From UBA11889 sp046582115 (lineage in GTDB: Bacteria; Pseudomonadota; Gammaproteobacteria; Pseudomonadales; Azotimanducaceae): a stretch of DNA of 38,566 nt. Shown one piece after another: positions 24,224 to 33,621 of this stretch. Within the stretch, counting starts at the first letter, position 1, and the number at the start of each line of letters is the position of its first letter. The notes under the pieces were generated by a model. It was given only the letters and a program-made list of their open reading frames with translations. It searched no databases and had not been told where the DNA came from. Both the position numbers and the translations under genes were made by a program. The stretch spans positions 1 through 38,566 of the forward strand of contig JAYGFA010000045.1 in the NCBI GenBank assembly GCA_046582115.1, in the 5' to 3' direction.

Positions 24224-25135
24224 GTGATTGAGGCCGATGGATTGACACGACATTACGGTGCTGTGGTGGCCGCCTGCGACGTCAGTTTCGCGGTTGATTC
24301 CGGTGAGATCGTTGGCCTGCTTGGGCACAACGGAGCCGGCAAAACCACCGTCATGAAAATGCTTACCGGATACATCGAACCGACGTCTGGGCGCGGGTTG
24401 GTGGACGGAATGGACGTACAGGAAATGCCCGTGGAGGTGAAAAACAAGATTGGATACCTGCCCGAAAATTGTCCGCTCTATCCTGATATGTCGGTATTGG
24501 ACCACCTTGCGTTTGCGGCAAGTATGCGCGGTATGGTTGGAAACGAAGCAGAGACTGCGCTGCGAAATGTTATTGAGGCAATGGAATTAGGGCCTCGGGC
24601 CTTTGATAAGGTCGGCACGCTATCCCGCGGGTATCAGCAGCGCGTTGGGGTTGCGCAAGCGATTTTGCACAAACCACCGGTGCTAATTCTGGACGAACCG
24701 ACCAATGGACTTGATCCACGTCAGACCCAAGAGATGCGGCGACTCATGAAGGACCTGGCGAAAACCGCGACGGTGATCCTTTCAACCCACATCATGCAAG
24801 AAGTTGATGCCGTTTGTGACCGTGTGTTGATCATGCGCGACGGCCAACTGGTGATCGATGAGAAGCTCGAGGAGTTGAAACGCGCCGACACCATCGAATT
24901 ACGGACGTCGGCACTTCCAAAAGATGTTGAGAGTGCGCTCGATGCGTTGGCGGATGTTTTTGTGGAAGACGAACGGATACTCCTGACGAGCGTCGGTGTC
25001 GACCTCAAGGAATTCGCCGATCAGGTCGCTCGCTCCTTGGTGGCCATGGAAATTCCAATCCATAGTTTGGCTCCGGTTCAACGTGATCTCGAACGTCTCT
25101 TCCGAGAAGTAAGCGAGGTCGGCGATGTTCACTAA
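24224..25135 (+). CDS. ABC transporter ATP-binding protein (GldA-like)
   Basis: 303 residues, one ABC ATPase domain with Walker A GHNGAGKT (34-41), signature LSRGYQ (133-138), Walker B LILDEP (154-159) and a switch His in LSTHIMQE. The C-terminal 80 residues are an accessory domain common to exporters of the gliding (GldA), Nos and multidrug type. It pairs with the following permease, overlapping by 11 bp. GTG start. The 121 bp upstream (24103-24223) contain no clear promoter; a GTTTACGTGTTTACG direct repeat is seen there. Confidence 0.93.
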   Translation: MIEADGLTRHYGAVVAACDVSFAVDSGEIVGLLGHNGAGKTTVMKMLTGYIEPTSGRGLVDGMDVQEMPVEVKNKIGYLPENCPLYPDMSVLDHLAFAASMRGMVGNEAETALRNVIEAMELGPRAFDKVGTLSRGYQQRVGVAQAILHKPPVLILDEPTNGLDPRQTQEMRRLMKDLAKTATVILSTHIMQEVDAVCDRVLIMRDGQLVIDEKLEELKRADTIELRTSALPKDVESALDALADVFVEDERILLTSVGVDLKEFADQVARSLVAMEIPIHSLAPVQRDLERLFREVSEVGDVH

Positions 25136-28055
25136 CAAGAGCATGGAGGTAGCCGCAAAAGAACTGATCCAGTTCTTCGGGACGCCGATTGGATACCTAT
25201 TTTTACTCGCGTTCCTGGGTTTCACACTCTTTGTTTTCTTTTGGGGCGAGGCTTTTTTTGCGCGCAATATTCTGGATGTTCGGCCCATGTTCGAATGGAT
25301 GCCGGTCTTGCTGATTTTTTTGTCGTCGGCGCTCACGATGCGAATGTGGAGTGAGGAGCGTCGTAGCGGAACGCAGGAATTTATTCTTACGCTTCCGGCA
25401 GCTACGTGGGAGCTCGTTGTTGGAAAGTTTCTTGCGTGCTGGGCGCTGCTCGGCATCGCTTTGGTGCTAACGCTGCCGCTTCCAGTGACATTGGCAATTG
25501 CCGATCAAAGTTTGACGGGATTGGACTGGGGACCGGTTCTTGCCGGCTACGTCGCGGCGGCTATCCTGGGCGCGAGCTATATAGCTATTGGCTTGTTCGT
25601 AAGCGCCCGAAGCAACAATCAAATCGTCGCGTTGATTTTGGCTTCGTTAGCGTGTGGGGTGTTCTATTTGGTGGGTAGCCCCTTTTTACTTGACTTGGTT
25701 GATAACAACAGCGCCATCCTTCTGCGATTGCTTGGTTCGGGCTCGCGTTTTGAATCAATCACGCGTGGCGTGCTGGATTTTCGAGATCTCTATTTCTATG
25801 TGTCGATCGCCGTCGTTTTCCTTGCCTTGAACGTTTATGCCTTAGATCGTCAGGGATGGGCAGACGATGCTCCTCCGATCCAGCACCGCAATCCGCAGGT
25901 GTTGATGGGTCTGTTGGTGGCGAACGTTCTCGTCGCCAACGTTTGGTTACACAGTGTCGGAAATTCCATCCGCTGGGACGTCACCCGTGGTGATCAGTAC
26001 TCGATGTCAACGGCGACGGTTCAATACCTCAATCGCTTGCGTGAACCCCTACTAATCAGGGGCTATTTCAGCGCAAAAACACATCCGTTGTTAGCGCCGC
26101 TTGTTCCGCAAATGCAAGATCTATTGACCGAGTACGGGGTGGCTGGCGGCGATCGGGTACGCGTAGAGATCGTCAACCCGGCGGACGATCCCGAATTGGA
26201 GGACGAGGCGAACACCAAATACGGTATTCGCCCGGTACCCTTTCAGATCGCTGATCGACACGAAGCCAGTTTGGTTAATTCGTACTTCGATATTCTCGTT
26301 CAGTATGGCGATGAATACGAAGTATTGAGTTTCCGAGAATTGATCGATGTTAAGCAGCGTGGCGAGACCGACCTCGATGTCTGGCTCCCGAATCCGGAAT
26401 ACGCGGTCACCCGAAGCATCAAAAAGGTACTTTATGACTTTCAGGGTGGCGACAGTGTCTGGACCAATATCGCACAACCGATCCGTTTCACCGGTTACAT
26501 TTCGTCCGACGAACGCATGCCCCAGGAACTCGCGTCGTTGAAGCGGTCTCTAACGGACCTCCTCGAAAGTAAAGTATTGGAGGCCGGGGATGGGTTTTCG
26601 TGGGAAATCGTTGACCCGGATGCGAACGGTGGTGCGGTTGCCAAGGAGATTGCTACCAAGTTCGGGTTCAGCCCGATGGCGGCGAGTCTCTTCGATGCCA
26701 ACACGTTTTATTTTCACCTAACCCTCGCGGACGACACGACGGTCGTTCAGATTCCCATCCCCGAATCGTTGGACCGTGATGGACTAAACCGGGGGATCGA
26801 GGAAGCGCTAAAACGTTTCGCGTCGGGCTTGATGAAGACAGTGGCGCTGCATACACCTGCGCCAACGCCGCCGCAGTATCCCGGTGGACAGCAGATGCCC
26901 GGAAACCAATTTGCCAGTCTGCGCGACGTCGTTGGTAGCAGTTATGAACTCCAAAGCGCGGACCTAAGCACGGTCATCCCGGCCAGTGTCGATGTCTTGC
27001 TCATCGTCGATCCAATCGGTCTTGATGACAACGCGGTATTCGCGATTGACCAATACTTGATGCGCGGTGGCACAGTTGTCGTAACGACCTCGGCGTTTCG
27101 TAGCACCCTGACCCAATCCATGCTTTCCGCTGTCCCGCAAACGACTGGGCTTGAGACTTGGCTTCAGCACCACGGTATTTCCATCGACAACTCCATGGTG
27201 CTTGATCGACAGAACGCGCAATTTCCGGCACCCGTAACCCGAAAGGTGGGCGGGTTTAGTTTTCAGGATTACCGAATGTTGGACTATCCATTCTTTATCG
27301 ACATTCGCGACGAGGCAATGCTAAAGGATCACGCCATCATGACCGGCCTTCCACAGCTGACGATGTCGTGGGCATCACCCATTGATGTCGACGAATCAGG
27401 GATGGAATCGCGAGATGTTCGGCGTTTGATATGGAGTTCAGCGCAAAGCTGGCGCGACGCCTCGCCCGATGTCATGCCGAAATTGACCGGCGATGTGATC
27501 GAACCATACCAGTCAGAGGGAGAAGAAGGACCGCAACTTTTAGGAGTTCTGGTGTCGGGGCGGTTTGATTCCTTTTTTGACGAATCGCCACTGTCGCGAG
27601 AGGCAGAGGCGCTAGCGCGCGAGGAACCGAAAGACGGAGGTGAAGGCGAGAGCGAGGATGAAAATGAAGAGGACGCAGGACCCGGGACTATCTCCGGCGT
27701 TATCGAACGTTCTCCTGAATCGGCGAGGTTGTTGGTATTCGGTTCGAGCTCGTTTGTTTCGGATCAAATCATCCAATTGGTCGGAGTCGCGAATGGCCAG
27801 TTGTACACGAAACCACTTGATCTGATCCAGAACGTGGTGGATTGGGCCGTGGAAGACGAGGTCTTGCAGACAATTCGGGGCAGAAACCAGTACGCGCGTA
27901 CATTGCCGCCACTGGACGATCTGGGTCAGCGTGTATACGAATACGGCAACTATGTGCTCGCCTTGCTTATGGTTTTCGTCGTTTTCCTGATACATCGCTA
28001 CGTCAGTGGAAAAAGGCGCGATCAGTATGTAGTCGTCTTAGGAGAGACCACGTGA
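25125..28055 (+). CDS. ABC permease fused to a GldG-like auxiliary protein (GldF-GldG fusion)
   Basis: 976 residues. Residues 1 to about 240 form an ABC-2 permease with six hydrophobic segments (for example YLFLLAFLGFTLFVFFW at 24-40) and SARSNNQIVALILA near the end. From about 265 a further membrane helix leads into a long periplasmic GldG-type region (ABC_transp_aux: VTRGDQYSMS, LVQYGDEYEVL and VLLIVDPIGLDDNAVF). A membrane anchor at about 942-962 and a short basic tail close the protein. A strongly acidic run lies around 840-865. In Flavobacterium the two parts are separate proteins of the gliding and secretion apparatus; fused forms occur in Proteobacteria. Role here unknown, likely export or envelope-related. 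Confidence 0.88.
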   Translation: MFTNKSMEVAAKELIQFFGTPIGYLFLLAFLGFTLFVFFWGEAFFARNILDVRPMFEWMPVLLIFLSSALTMRMWSEERRSGTQEFILTLPAATWELVVGKFLACWALLGIALVLTLPLPVTLAIADQSLTGLDWGPVLAGYVAAAILGASYIAIGLFVSARSNNQIVALILASLACGVFYLVGSPFLLDLVDNNSAILLRLLGSGSRFESITRGVLDFRDLYFYVSIAVVFLALNVYALDRQGWADDAPPIQHRNPQVLMGLLVANVLVANVWLHSVGNSIRWDVTRGDQYSMSTATVQYLNRLREPLLIRGYFSAKTHPLLAPLVPQMQDLLTEYGVAGGDRVRVEIVNPADDPELEDEANTKYGIRPVPFQIADRHEASLVNSYFDILVQYGDEYEVLSFRELIDVKQRGETDLDVWLPNPEYAVTRSIKKVLYDFQGGDSVWTNIAQPIRFTGYISSDERMPQELASLKRSLTDLLESKVLEAGDGFSWEIVDPDANGGAVAKEIATKFGFSPMAASLFDANTFYFHLTLADDTTVVQIPIPESLDRDGLNRGIEEALKRFASGLMKTVALHTPAPTPPQYPGGQQMPGNQFASLRDVVGSSYELQSADLSTVIPASVDVLLIVDPIGLDDNAVFAIDQYLMRGGTVVVTTSAFRSTLTQSMLSAVPQTTGLETWLQHHGISIDNSMVLDRQNAQFPAPVTRKVGGFSFQDYRMLDYPFFIDIRDEAMLKDHAIMTGLPQLTMSWASPIDVDESGMESRDVRRLIWSSAQSWRDASPDVMPKLTGDVIEPYQSEGEEGPQLLGVLVSGRFDSFFDESPLSREAEALAREEPKDGGEGESEDENEEDAGPGTISGVIERSPESARLLVFGSSSFVSDQIIQLVGVANGQLYTKPLDLIQNVVDWAVEDEVLQTIRGRNQYARTLPPLDDLGQRVYEYGNYVLALLMVFVVFLIHRYVSGKRRDQYVVVLGETT

Positions 28056-28981
28056 AACGGTCGACACTCGCGACGATTCTCGTCATTCAAATCTTGCTGG
28101 TGGGACTGGTCTGGGGGGTTCGACTAGGGGTCGACGAACAGGGGCCTGAGTCGCTTCTCCGTTTCGAACCCGATTCGATTGAAAGAATCGAAATTTCATC
28201 AAGTGGAGAGGAAGGCGGTGTGGCGCTAGTGCTAGAGGCCGATCAGTGGAAATTAGCGTCGGGTATTCCGGCGGACCCTGATAAGGTCGAAAAATTTCTT
28301 ACTAAGCTAGCCGACATCAACAGTGGTTGGCCCATAGCCGAACAAGATTCGACGGCTCAGCGGTTTGAAGTGACGGACGAAAAGCATCAACGTCGCATCG
28401 TTGTCTACGATGCCGAGAAACCCGTGGGCGATCTGTATCTAGGAACATCACCGGGCTACCGAAAGGTGCACGCCAGGTCGGCCGACGGTGGTCCCGTTTA
28501 CAGCATCAAATTTTCGGTTTACCAAGTGGGAATGGACTCCTCTTCGTGGATCGATCGCTCCTTACTAGCGGCCACGGGGGAAGTGCAGGCGCTTGCGCTC
28601 GAAGGCGCTTTTTCCCTTTCAAACGGTGCAGAAGGATGGGTATCGGATGAGGACGACGAACTCGATCAGGAAGCCGTGGAGACCCTGATCGATCGCTTCC
28701 GTAACCTCACGGTAATGGATATCTATGACGAACCTGTCAGTGACGAACCGATACTCACTTATGTCGTCACCGACGACGAGGGGCCACAACGACTTTCAAT
28801 CGTGCGCCTGGAGAACGCCGAAGAGGACACAACGACTTTGCGATACGTAATTTCGTCAAACCGTAGGCAAGGCCACTATGAACTGGCCTCATACATCGCC
28901 GAAAGAATCGAGACAACGGTGGATGATCTTGTGGCCATGCCATCCGAAGGTGAAGAAGTCGACGTGGTCGTTGACGAGTGA
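28052..28981 (+). CDS. DUF4340 protein of the GldA/FG-type ABC operon
   Basis: 309 residues. A single N-terminal membrane anchor (TLATILVIQILLVGLVWGV at about 5-23) is followed by a periplasmic domain typical of DUF4340: DSIERIEISSSGE, LEADQWKL and LYLGTSPGYRKVHAR. DUF4340 genes regularly stand behind GldA-GldFG-like genes, and all three are thought to form one membrane complex. The GTG start overlaps the permease stop as GTGA and has TAGGAGAG upstream; longer frames upstream are not coding. The C-terminus is very acidic. Biochemical role unknown. Confidence 0.83.
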   Translation: MKRSTLATILVIQILLVGLVWGVRLGVDEQGPESLLRFEPDSIERIEISSSGEEGGVALVLEADQWKLASGIPADPDKVEKFLTKLADINSGWPIAEQDSTAQRFEVTDEKHQRRIVVYDAEKPVGDLYLGTSPGYRKVHARSADGGPVYSIKFSVYQVGMDSSSWIDRSLLAATGEVQALALEGAFSLSNGAEGWVSDEDDELDQEAVETLIDRFRNLTVMDIYDEPVSDEPILTYVVTDDEGPQRLSIVRLENAEEDTTTLRYVISSNRRQGHYELASYIAERIETTVDDLVAMPSEGEEVDVVVDE

Positions 28982-29069
28982 CTTCATCGCAAAACGTACA
29001 AACCATGAGTTTTCGTCGAAGCGACGCGCGGTAGTGATAAGTGGATGGACGAACGTGCGAGGAGGGTAA

Positions 29070-29819
29070 GTGGTCGATATCCGTAAAGCGGCAACCGTTC
29101 TTATCGTTCGACCCGGCGAAAATGGACCTGAAGTATTCATGTTGCAGCGACCAGGAAGAGGCGATTTCCCGGATTTGCACGTGTTTCCCGGCGGAAAAGT
29201 TGACAAAGAAGATGCCGATCTCGAAACGTCGTGCTTTGGGTTGAATGATCAGTTGGCGTCAAGACAGTTGGGGCTGAAGGCCAACGCGATCCGCTATTGG
29301 GTCACGGTCATTCGCGAATGTTTTGAGGAATGCGGGGTGCTTCTCGCGCGACGACATGGAGTTGATTTTCGTTTTCGCGATAATGCCGAACAACGCCACT
29401 ATCAAGGGTTACGCGAACGCCTCCTTGCGGGAGACGTCTCCTTTTCAACCATTATTAATACTGAAGGACTCGAGTTAGCGACGGATCGAGTACTTTATTT
29501 TAGTCACTGGATAACCCCGGAAACCGCACCCGCCCGCTTTGACACACGTTTTTTTCTGGCGGCAATGCCGCGAGGACAACAAGCGGCGGGAGACCTGCGT
29601 GAAACGGTGTCCGGCGATTGGATTTCGCCGACGAAAGCGCTGCAGCGGTATGAGATGGGCGACTGGCAAATGATCTACCCGACCCTAACCACCCTGAAGT
29701 CGGTGACCAATTACACTTCGGTGGAAGCGTTGGTGAATTCCGTGCGTGAAGGACGCCACCTCGATAGCGTGGGCCCTGAATTACATCGACAAGGGATGCA
29801 GCATCGTCAAAACGAATAA
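29070..29819 (+). CDS. Nudix hydrolase with split Nudix box (NUDT19-like)
   Basis: 249 residues. The Nudix motif is divided: FPGGKVDKED (39-48) and then, about 30 residues later, RECFEECGVLLA (82-93). An insertion inside the Nudix box is the feature of NUDT19/RP2p, a peroxisomal CoA diphosphatase in mammals. The bacterial group is probably active on CoA or related nucleotides, but this is by analogy. GTG start with a strong GAGGAGGG site. It follows the DUF4340 gene after 88 bp and lies in front of a second Nudix gene. Confidence 0.85.
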   Translation: MVDIRKAATVLIVRPGENGPEVFMLQRPGRGDFPDLHVFPGGKVDKEDADLETSCFGLNDQLASRQLGLKANAIRYWVTVIRECFEECGVLLARRHGVDFRFRDNAEQRHYQGLRERLLAGDVSFSTIINTEGLELATDRVLYFSHWITPETAPARFDTRFFLAAMPRGQQAAGDLRETVSGDWISPTKALQRYEMGDWQMIYPTLTTLKSVTNYTSVEALVNSVREGRHLDSVGPELHRQGMQHRQNE

Positions 29820-29992
29820 GTCCTTCTGCGAAAGGGAACGTGTCACCACTTCAGGGTTCGTGAAACCCGAGAGGTCGTGGGTCACCCGATAAGGTGGATG
29901 GTGCGAAGATCTACGCAGCCGACATTCGTGATGAGATCGGCGAACAATGAACTATTTCATCGACGCACTATACAAACCGGGCGGAGAAATGA

Positions 29993-30571
29993 ATGCGCGA
30001 TCAACTTGAGTGGCGGAAAGTACATTCGGAACCTGGGCCCGATCTTGGTATCTTGAACGTCCGTTTCGATTGGCTAAAACATCCAACCGAAGACCGAACC
30101 TTAAAACGGCTTGTGCTTGAATCGGTCGATTGGATCAACGTGGTTGCACTAACCGAAGACGGCCGATCGATCATGGTCGAGCAGTATCGTTTTGGAATTG
30201 GTACGTGCACGGTTGAGACGCCAGGTGGGATGGTCGACGCGGGAGAAACGCCGCTCCAAGCAGCACAACGAGAACTGAAAGAAGAAACTGGCTACGGCGG
30301 TGGCCGTTGGACGTCGTTGGGTGCTGTACAGCCGAACCCGGCGATTCATTCGCACCTATGTCACCACTTTCTTGCACAGGGTGTGACTGAAAACGATTCG
30401 CAGGATCTTGGTAAGGGCGAGGCGATTGCGGTGCATTTATACACGATCGAACAGGTCAGATCCGCCATCGTTGATGGATCGTTGCGTCATGTGTTGGCCA
30501 TATCGGCGCTATCACGTGTGTTTGATTTATGGACCCTGCCCTTTGTAGAAACTGAAAACCGATCGGTTTGA
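29993..30571 (+). CDS. Nudix hydrolase, ADP-sugar pyrophosphatase-like
   Basis: 192 residues with a perfect Nudix box: GGMVDAGE (78-85), then AAQRELKEETGY (90-101). A Pro follows about 15 residues later (QPNPAIHSH), as in ADP-ribose pyrophosphatases of the NudF type, and VEQYRFG before the box is also NudF-like. It would cleave nucleoside diphosphate sugars to nucleotide and sugar phosphate. ATG at 29993 with GGAG upstream. The 173 bp before it hold a short GGGTT/AACCC hairpin but no gene. An inverted repeat follows the stop. Confidence 0.87.
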   Translation: MRDQLEWRKVHSEPGPDLGILNVRFDWLKHPTEDRTLKRLVLESVDWINVVALTEDGRSIMVEQYRFGIGTCTVETPGGMVDAGETPLQAAQRELKEETGYGGGRWTSLGAVQPNPAIHSHLCHHFLAQGVTENDSQDLGKGEAIAVHLYTIEQVRSAIVDGSLRHVLAISALSRVFDLWTLPFVETENRSV

Positions 30572-30598
30572 GGTAGCCCTCGGCTGACAATCAAACCG
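30564..30598 (+). repeat. Inverted repeat after the Nudix gene, possible terminator
   Basis: CGGTTTGA (30564-30571) and TCAAACCG (30591-30598) pair over eight bases, and an inner AGCC/GGCT stem lies in the loop. The stop codon of the Nudix gene is inside the left arm. The T-run is short (CTTT), so termination is uncertain. Confidence 0.4.
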
Positions 30599-30622
30599 CT
30601 TTCATGCGCAACCATAACGATC

Positions 30623-30631
30623 TGATATAGT
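30623..30631 (+). promoter_or_regulatory. Possible extended -10 promoter before the Cys/Met PLP gene
   Basis: TGATATAGT gives a TGn extension with a TATAGT -10 box, 27 bp before the ATG at 30658. No -35 consensus is seen. By-eye prediction. Confidence 0.45.
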
Positions 30632-30657
30632 CGCCGGTCCAATTCGGATGACAGCGC

Positions 30658-31884
30658 ATGGTCGGTTTTACGACACAAATCGTGCACTCGGATCGCTCGA
30701 GCCCCGTGGAACACGGATCAATTCATAAACCCATCCACGCCACCGTGGCGTACGGATACGACGATGTCCAGGATCTCGCCGACGTATTCCAAGGAAACAG
30801 TTCGGGTTATTCGTATGGGCGCCAGGTCAACCCGACCGTTAACGCGCTTGAGACCAAGATTTCGGTGATGGAAAGGGGTCTCCAGACCATTTGTTTTTCG
30901 ACGGGGATGGCGGCCATTGGGACGATGTTGTTCGCACTGATGCGAGCCGGCGATCATTTCGTATCGAGCTCTTTTTTGTTTGGCAACACCAACAGCCTTT
31001 TTGGCAGCTTCAATGTTCACGGAATTGACGTTTCTTTTGTTGATGCGACGGACGTTAAAGCGGTTGAGGCAGCGCTAACGGAACGTACGAAGATGGTATT
31101 TGTCGAAACCATCGCCAATCCGCGTACTCAGGTCAGTGACCTTGAAGCGATCGGAGCACTTTGCCGTGCGCACGGGATTGTTTACGTCGTTGATAACACC
31201 ATGACCTCGCCGTACCTTTTTCAGCCCATCGATGTCGATGCGAGCCTAATCGTCAACAGCCTCACAAAATATATTTGCGGGCACGGCAACGCGTTGGGTG
31301 GGGCGATAACCGACACAGGACAATTTCATTGGGACTCCTATGCGCACATCGAAGAGGCCTACAAGAAAGGTGATTCGGCGAATTGGGGAATGATGCAAAT
31401 CCGGAAAAAAGGTCTCCGGGATTTTGGGGCAGCCCTGGGCGCAGAAGCCGCGCACCACATCAGTATCGGTGCCGAGACGCTGGCGCTGAGATTGGAGAGG
31501 CAGTGCGCCAATGCCCAAATGCTGGCGGAATTCTTGGATGCCCACGACAGGGTTTCGAACGTGTACTACCCGGGTTTAAGCCACCATCCTCAATTTGAAC
31601 GGGGCAGTCGGCTTTTCAAGAAACCAGGAGCGCTGTTTTCGTTCGAATTAAGCAAGGAATTGGAACCGTTTGATTTCTTGAATCGCCTTGCCGTGGTGAT
31701 TAAGTCGAGCAATCTGGGAGACAACCGGACGCTTGCGATACCTGTTTCGCAGACGATCTATTACGAAATGGGGCCTAAACGACGGGAAGAAATGGGCATT
31801 GCGGAGTCGCTTATCCGAATTTCTGTAGGGATCGAAGAGGCTGACGATTTGATTGATGACTTCGGCGCGGCCCTCGAAGGTTAG
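30658..31884 (+). CDS. Cys/Met metabolism PLP enzyme (cystathionine gamma-synthase family)
   Basis: 408 residues. The PLP lysine is Lys204 in NSLTKYICGHG, and YSYGRQVNPTVNALE (51-65) with FVETIANPRTQVSD (148-161) are family signatures. It differs enough from the MetY in this window (YICGHG in place of FLSGHG, an extra SANWGMMQIRKKGLRDFG segment) to be a separate branch. Candidates are O-succinyl- or O-acetylhomoserine sulfhydrylase or a gamma-lyase. ATG start. An SDR and purC follow on the same strand, 36 bp and about 800 bp later. Confidence 0.88.
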   Translation: MVGFTTQIVHSDRSSPVEHGSIHKPIHATVAYGYDDVQDLADVFQGNSSGYSYGRQVNPTVNALETKISVMERGLQTICFSTGMAAIGTMLFALMRAGDHFVSSSFLFGNTNSLFGSFNVHGIDVSFVDATDVKAVEAALTERTKMVFVETIANPRTQVSDLEAIGALCRAHGIVYVVDNTMTSPYLFQPIDVDASLIVNSLTKYICGHGNALGGAITDTGQFHWDSYAHIEEAYKKGDSANWGMMQIRKKGLRDFGAALGAEAAHHISIGAETLALRLERQCANAQMLAEFLDAHDRVSNVYYPGLSHHPQFERGSRLFKKPGALFSFELSKELEPFDFLNRLAVVIKSSNLGDNRTLAIPVSQTIYYEMGPKRREEMGIAESLIRISVGIEEADDLIDDFGAALEG

Positions 31885-31920
31885 GTTTTAGACGGTGGAC
31901 GACCCTGCTAGGAAGGCGCG

Positions 31921-32682
31921 ATGAGACTTGCGGGTAAGACCGCGGTGATCACCGGTGGAGCAGGAGGTATCGGGAGAGCCGCTGCGCGCCTGTTCGCCGA
32001 AGAAGGTGCCAATGTACTTATTGCGGACTTGTGTGAGGAGGCACTTACAACGGCTGTTGACGATATCGGGAGCAATCAGGTTAGTTATCGTGTGACCGAT
32101 GTAACGAATGCAGCCGACAACGATCAAATGATCGCCGTTGCCGAGGAACGATACGGAGCGGTGGACATCTTGCTAGCCAATGCAGGCATCGAGGGTGCGG
32201 TGAAACCGACGCTTGAATACGACGAAGCGACCTTTGACCGCGTGATGGCCGTTAATGTGAAAGGCGTATGGCTGGGATTGAAGTCGGCAATCCCGGCTAT
32301 GGTGCGGAGCGGAGGTGGCAGCATCGTCATCACCTCTAGCGTTGCCGGCTTATCTGGTGCGCCGAATGTTGCTCCGTATTCGACCAGCAAACACGCAGTG
32401 ATTGGTCTGATGCGGTCTGTGGCAAAGGAGTGCGCGCCCATGAAGATACGGGTCAACACAGTCAATCCGTCACCTGTTGAGACACGAATGATGCGAAGCC
32501 TTGAGGAAGGCATCGCGCCAGGAGCGGGTAGTACGGTTCATGACCGCATTGTTGAACGCATCCCTATGGGCAGGTACGCCGAGCCAATTGATATAGCACG
32601 CGTCATGCTGTTCCTCGCAAGTGACGATGCGGGTTGGGTCACGGGCTCCGTGTATACCGCTGATGGTGGCAACAGCGCCTGA
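31921..32682 (+). CDS. Short-chain dehydrogenase/reductase
   Basis: 253 residues of classical SDR size. TGGAGGIG (11-18) binds the cofactor and Asp36 after strand 2 suggests NAD(H). ANAG (86-89) and the catalytic Ser140, Tyr153 and Lys157 (YSTSK) are present. ATG with AGGAAGG just upstream, 36 bp after the PLP gene. Ten bp separate it from purC, so a common transcript is likely. Resembles 3-oxoacyl- or cyclohexanol-type dehydrogenases; substrate unknown. Confidence 0.93.
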   Translation: MRLAGKTAVITGGAGGIGRAAARLFAEEGANVLIADLCEEALTTAVDDIGSNQVSYRVTDVTNAADNDQMIAVAEERYGAVDILLANAGIEGAVKPTLEYDEATFDRVMAVNVKGVWLGLKSAIPAMVRSGGGSIVITSSVAGLSGAPNVAPYSTSKHAVIGLMRSVAKECAPMKIRVNTVNPSPVETRMMRSLEEGIAPGAGSTVHDRIVERIPMGRYAEPIDIARVMLFLASDDAGWVTGSVYTADGGNSA

Positions 32683-32691
32683 GGAGATTCC

Positions 32692-33618
32692 ATGGTGCAG
32701 CTTGTGATGCAGACCGATCTAGATTTGCCTAACAAAAGAAGCGGTAAAGTTCGGGATCTATACGACGTACTGCTACCAGATGGCGATCCTGGACTATTGA
32801 TTGTTGCGACGGATCGGACCAGCGCCTTTGACGTGGTAATGGCCAATGGCTTGCCGGGCAAAGGTATCGTTCTAACACAAATTTCTCAATTTTGGTTCGA
32901 TTACTTTGGTGACAGGATCGATCATCACCTCGTATCGACGGCTGTAGAAGACGTAGGCGGAATAAGCGAAGAAGAAATGGCGCTTCTGAGTGGCCGGATC
33001 ATGTTGTGCCGAGCAACGGAAGTCGTTCCGATCGAATGCATTGCGAGGGGCTATATAACAGGTAGCGGATGGAAGGACTATCAAACCACGGGTCGGGTAT
33101 GCGGTATCGAATTGCCGACTGGTCTGGTGAACAGCGATCGCTTGCATGAGCCGCTGTTTACGCCTTCGACCAAAGCCGAAGCCGGTCTTCACGACGAAAA
33201 CATTAGTTTTGAACAGGGAGCGGCCATCGTCGGTGTCGAAACCATGGAGTGGCTCCGAGAAATGACGCTTTCGTTGTACCGAGACGCGCGGGACTACGCC
33301 TTTGAGCGCGGTATTATTTTGGCCGATACAAAGTTCGAATTTGGCATTCCCCCGGGAGCCACCATACCGATGCTCATCGACGAAATTTTCACGCCTGACA
33401 GCTCGCGCTTTTGGCCGGCTGATCTTTGGACGCCAGGATCCGAGCAACCGAGTTTTGACAAACAATTTGTGCGTAATTATTTAGAAGAACTGGTCGAAGC
33501 TGGAACGTGGGACAAGACGCCACCGGGACCGACGTTACCCGATGATGTAATCGAAGACACCATGACGAAATACCTGGAAGCGTACGCACGACTGACGGGC
33601 GAAGATCTCGTTCTCTGA
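32692..33618 (+). CDS. purC: SAICAR synthase (phosphoribosylaminoimidazole-succinocarboxamide synthase)
   Basis: 308 residues. The enzyme joins aspartate to CAIR with ATP in purine synthesis. KRSGKVRDLYD near the start, VATDRTSAFDVVM (42-54), PIECIARGYITGSGW and ILADTKFEFGIPPG are purC signatures. It is of the long form also seen in yeast ADE1, not the 240-residue E. coli form. ATG with GAGGAG upstream. No other purine gene is nearby, so its placement at the start of an acyl-CoA carboxylase operon is odd. The next small gene starts 3 bp after its stop. Confidence 0.95.
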   Translation: MVQLVMQTDLDLPNKRSGKVRDLYDVLLPDGDPGLLIVATDRTSAFDVVMANGLPGKGIVLTQISQFWFDYFGDRIDHHLVSTAVEDVGGISEEEMALLSGRIMLCRATEVVPIECIARGYITGSGWKDYQTTGRVCGIELPTGLVNSDRLHEPLFTPSTKAEAGLHDENISFEQGAAIVGVETMEWLREMTLSLYRDARDYAFERGIILADTKFEFGIPPGATIPMLIDEIFTPDSSRFWPADLWTPGSEQPSFDKQFVRNYLEELVEAGTWDKTPPGPTLPDDVIEDTMTKYLEAYARLTGEDLVL

Positions 33619-33621
33619 CCC

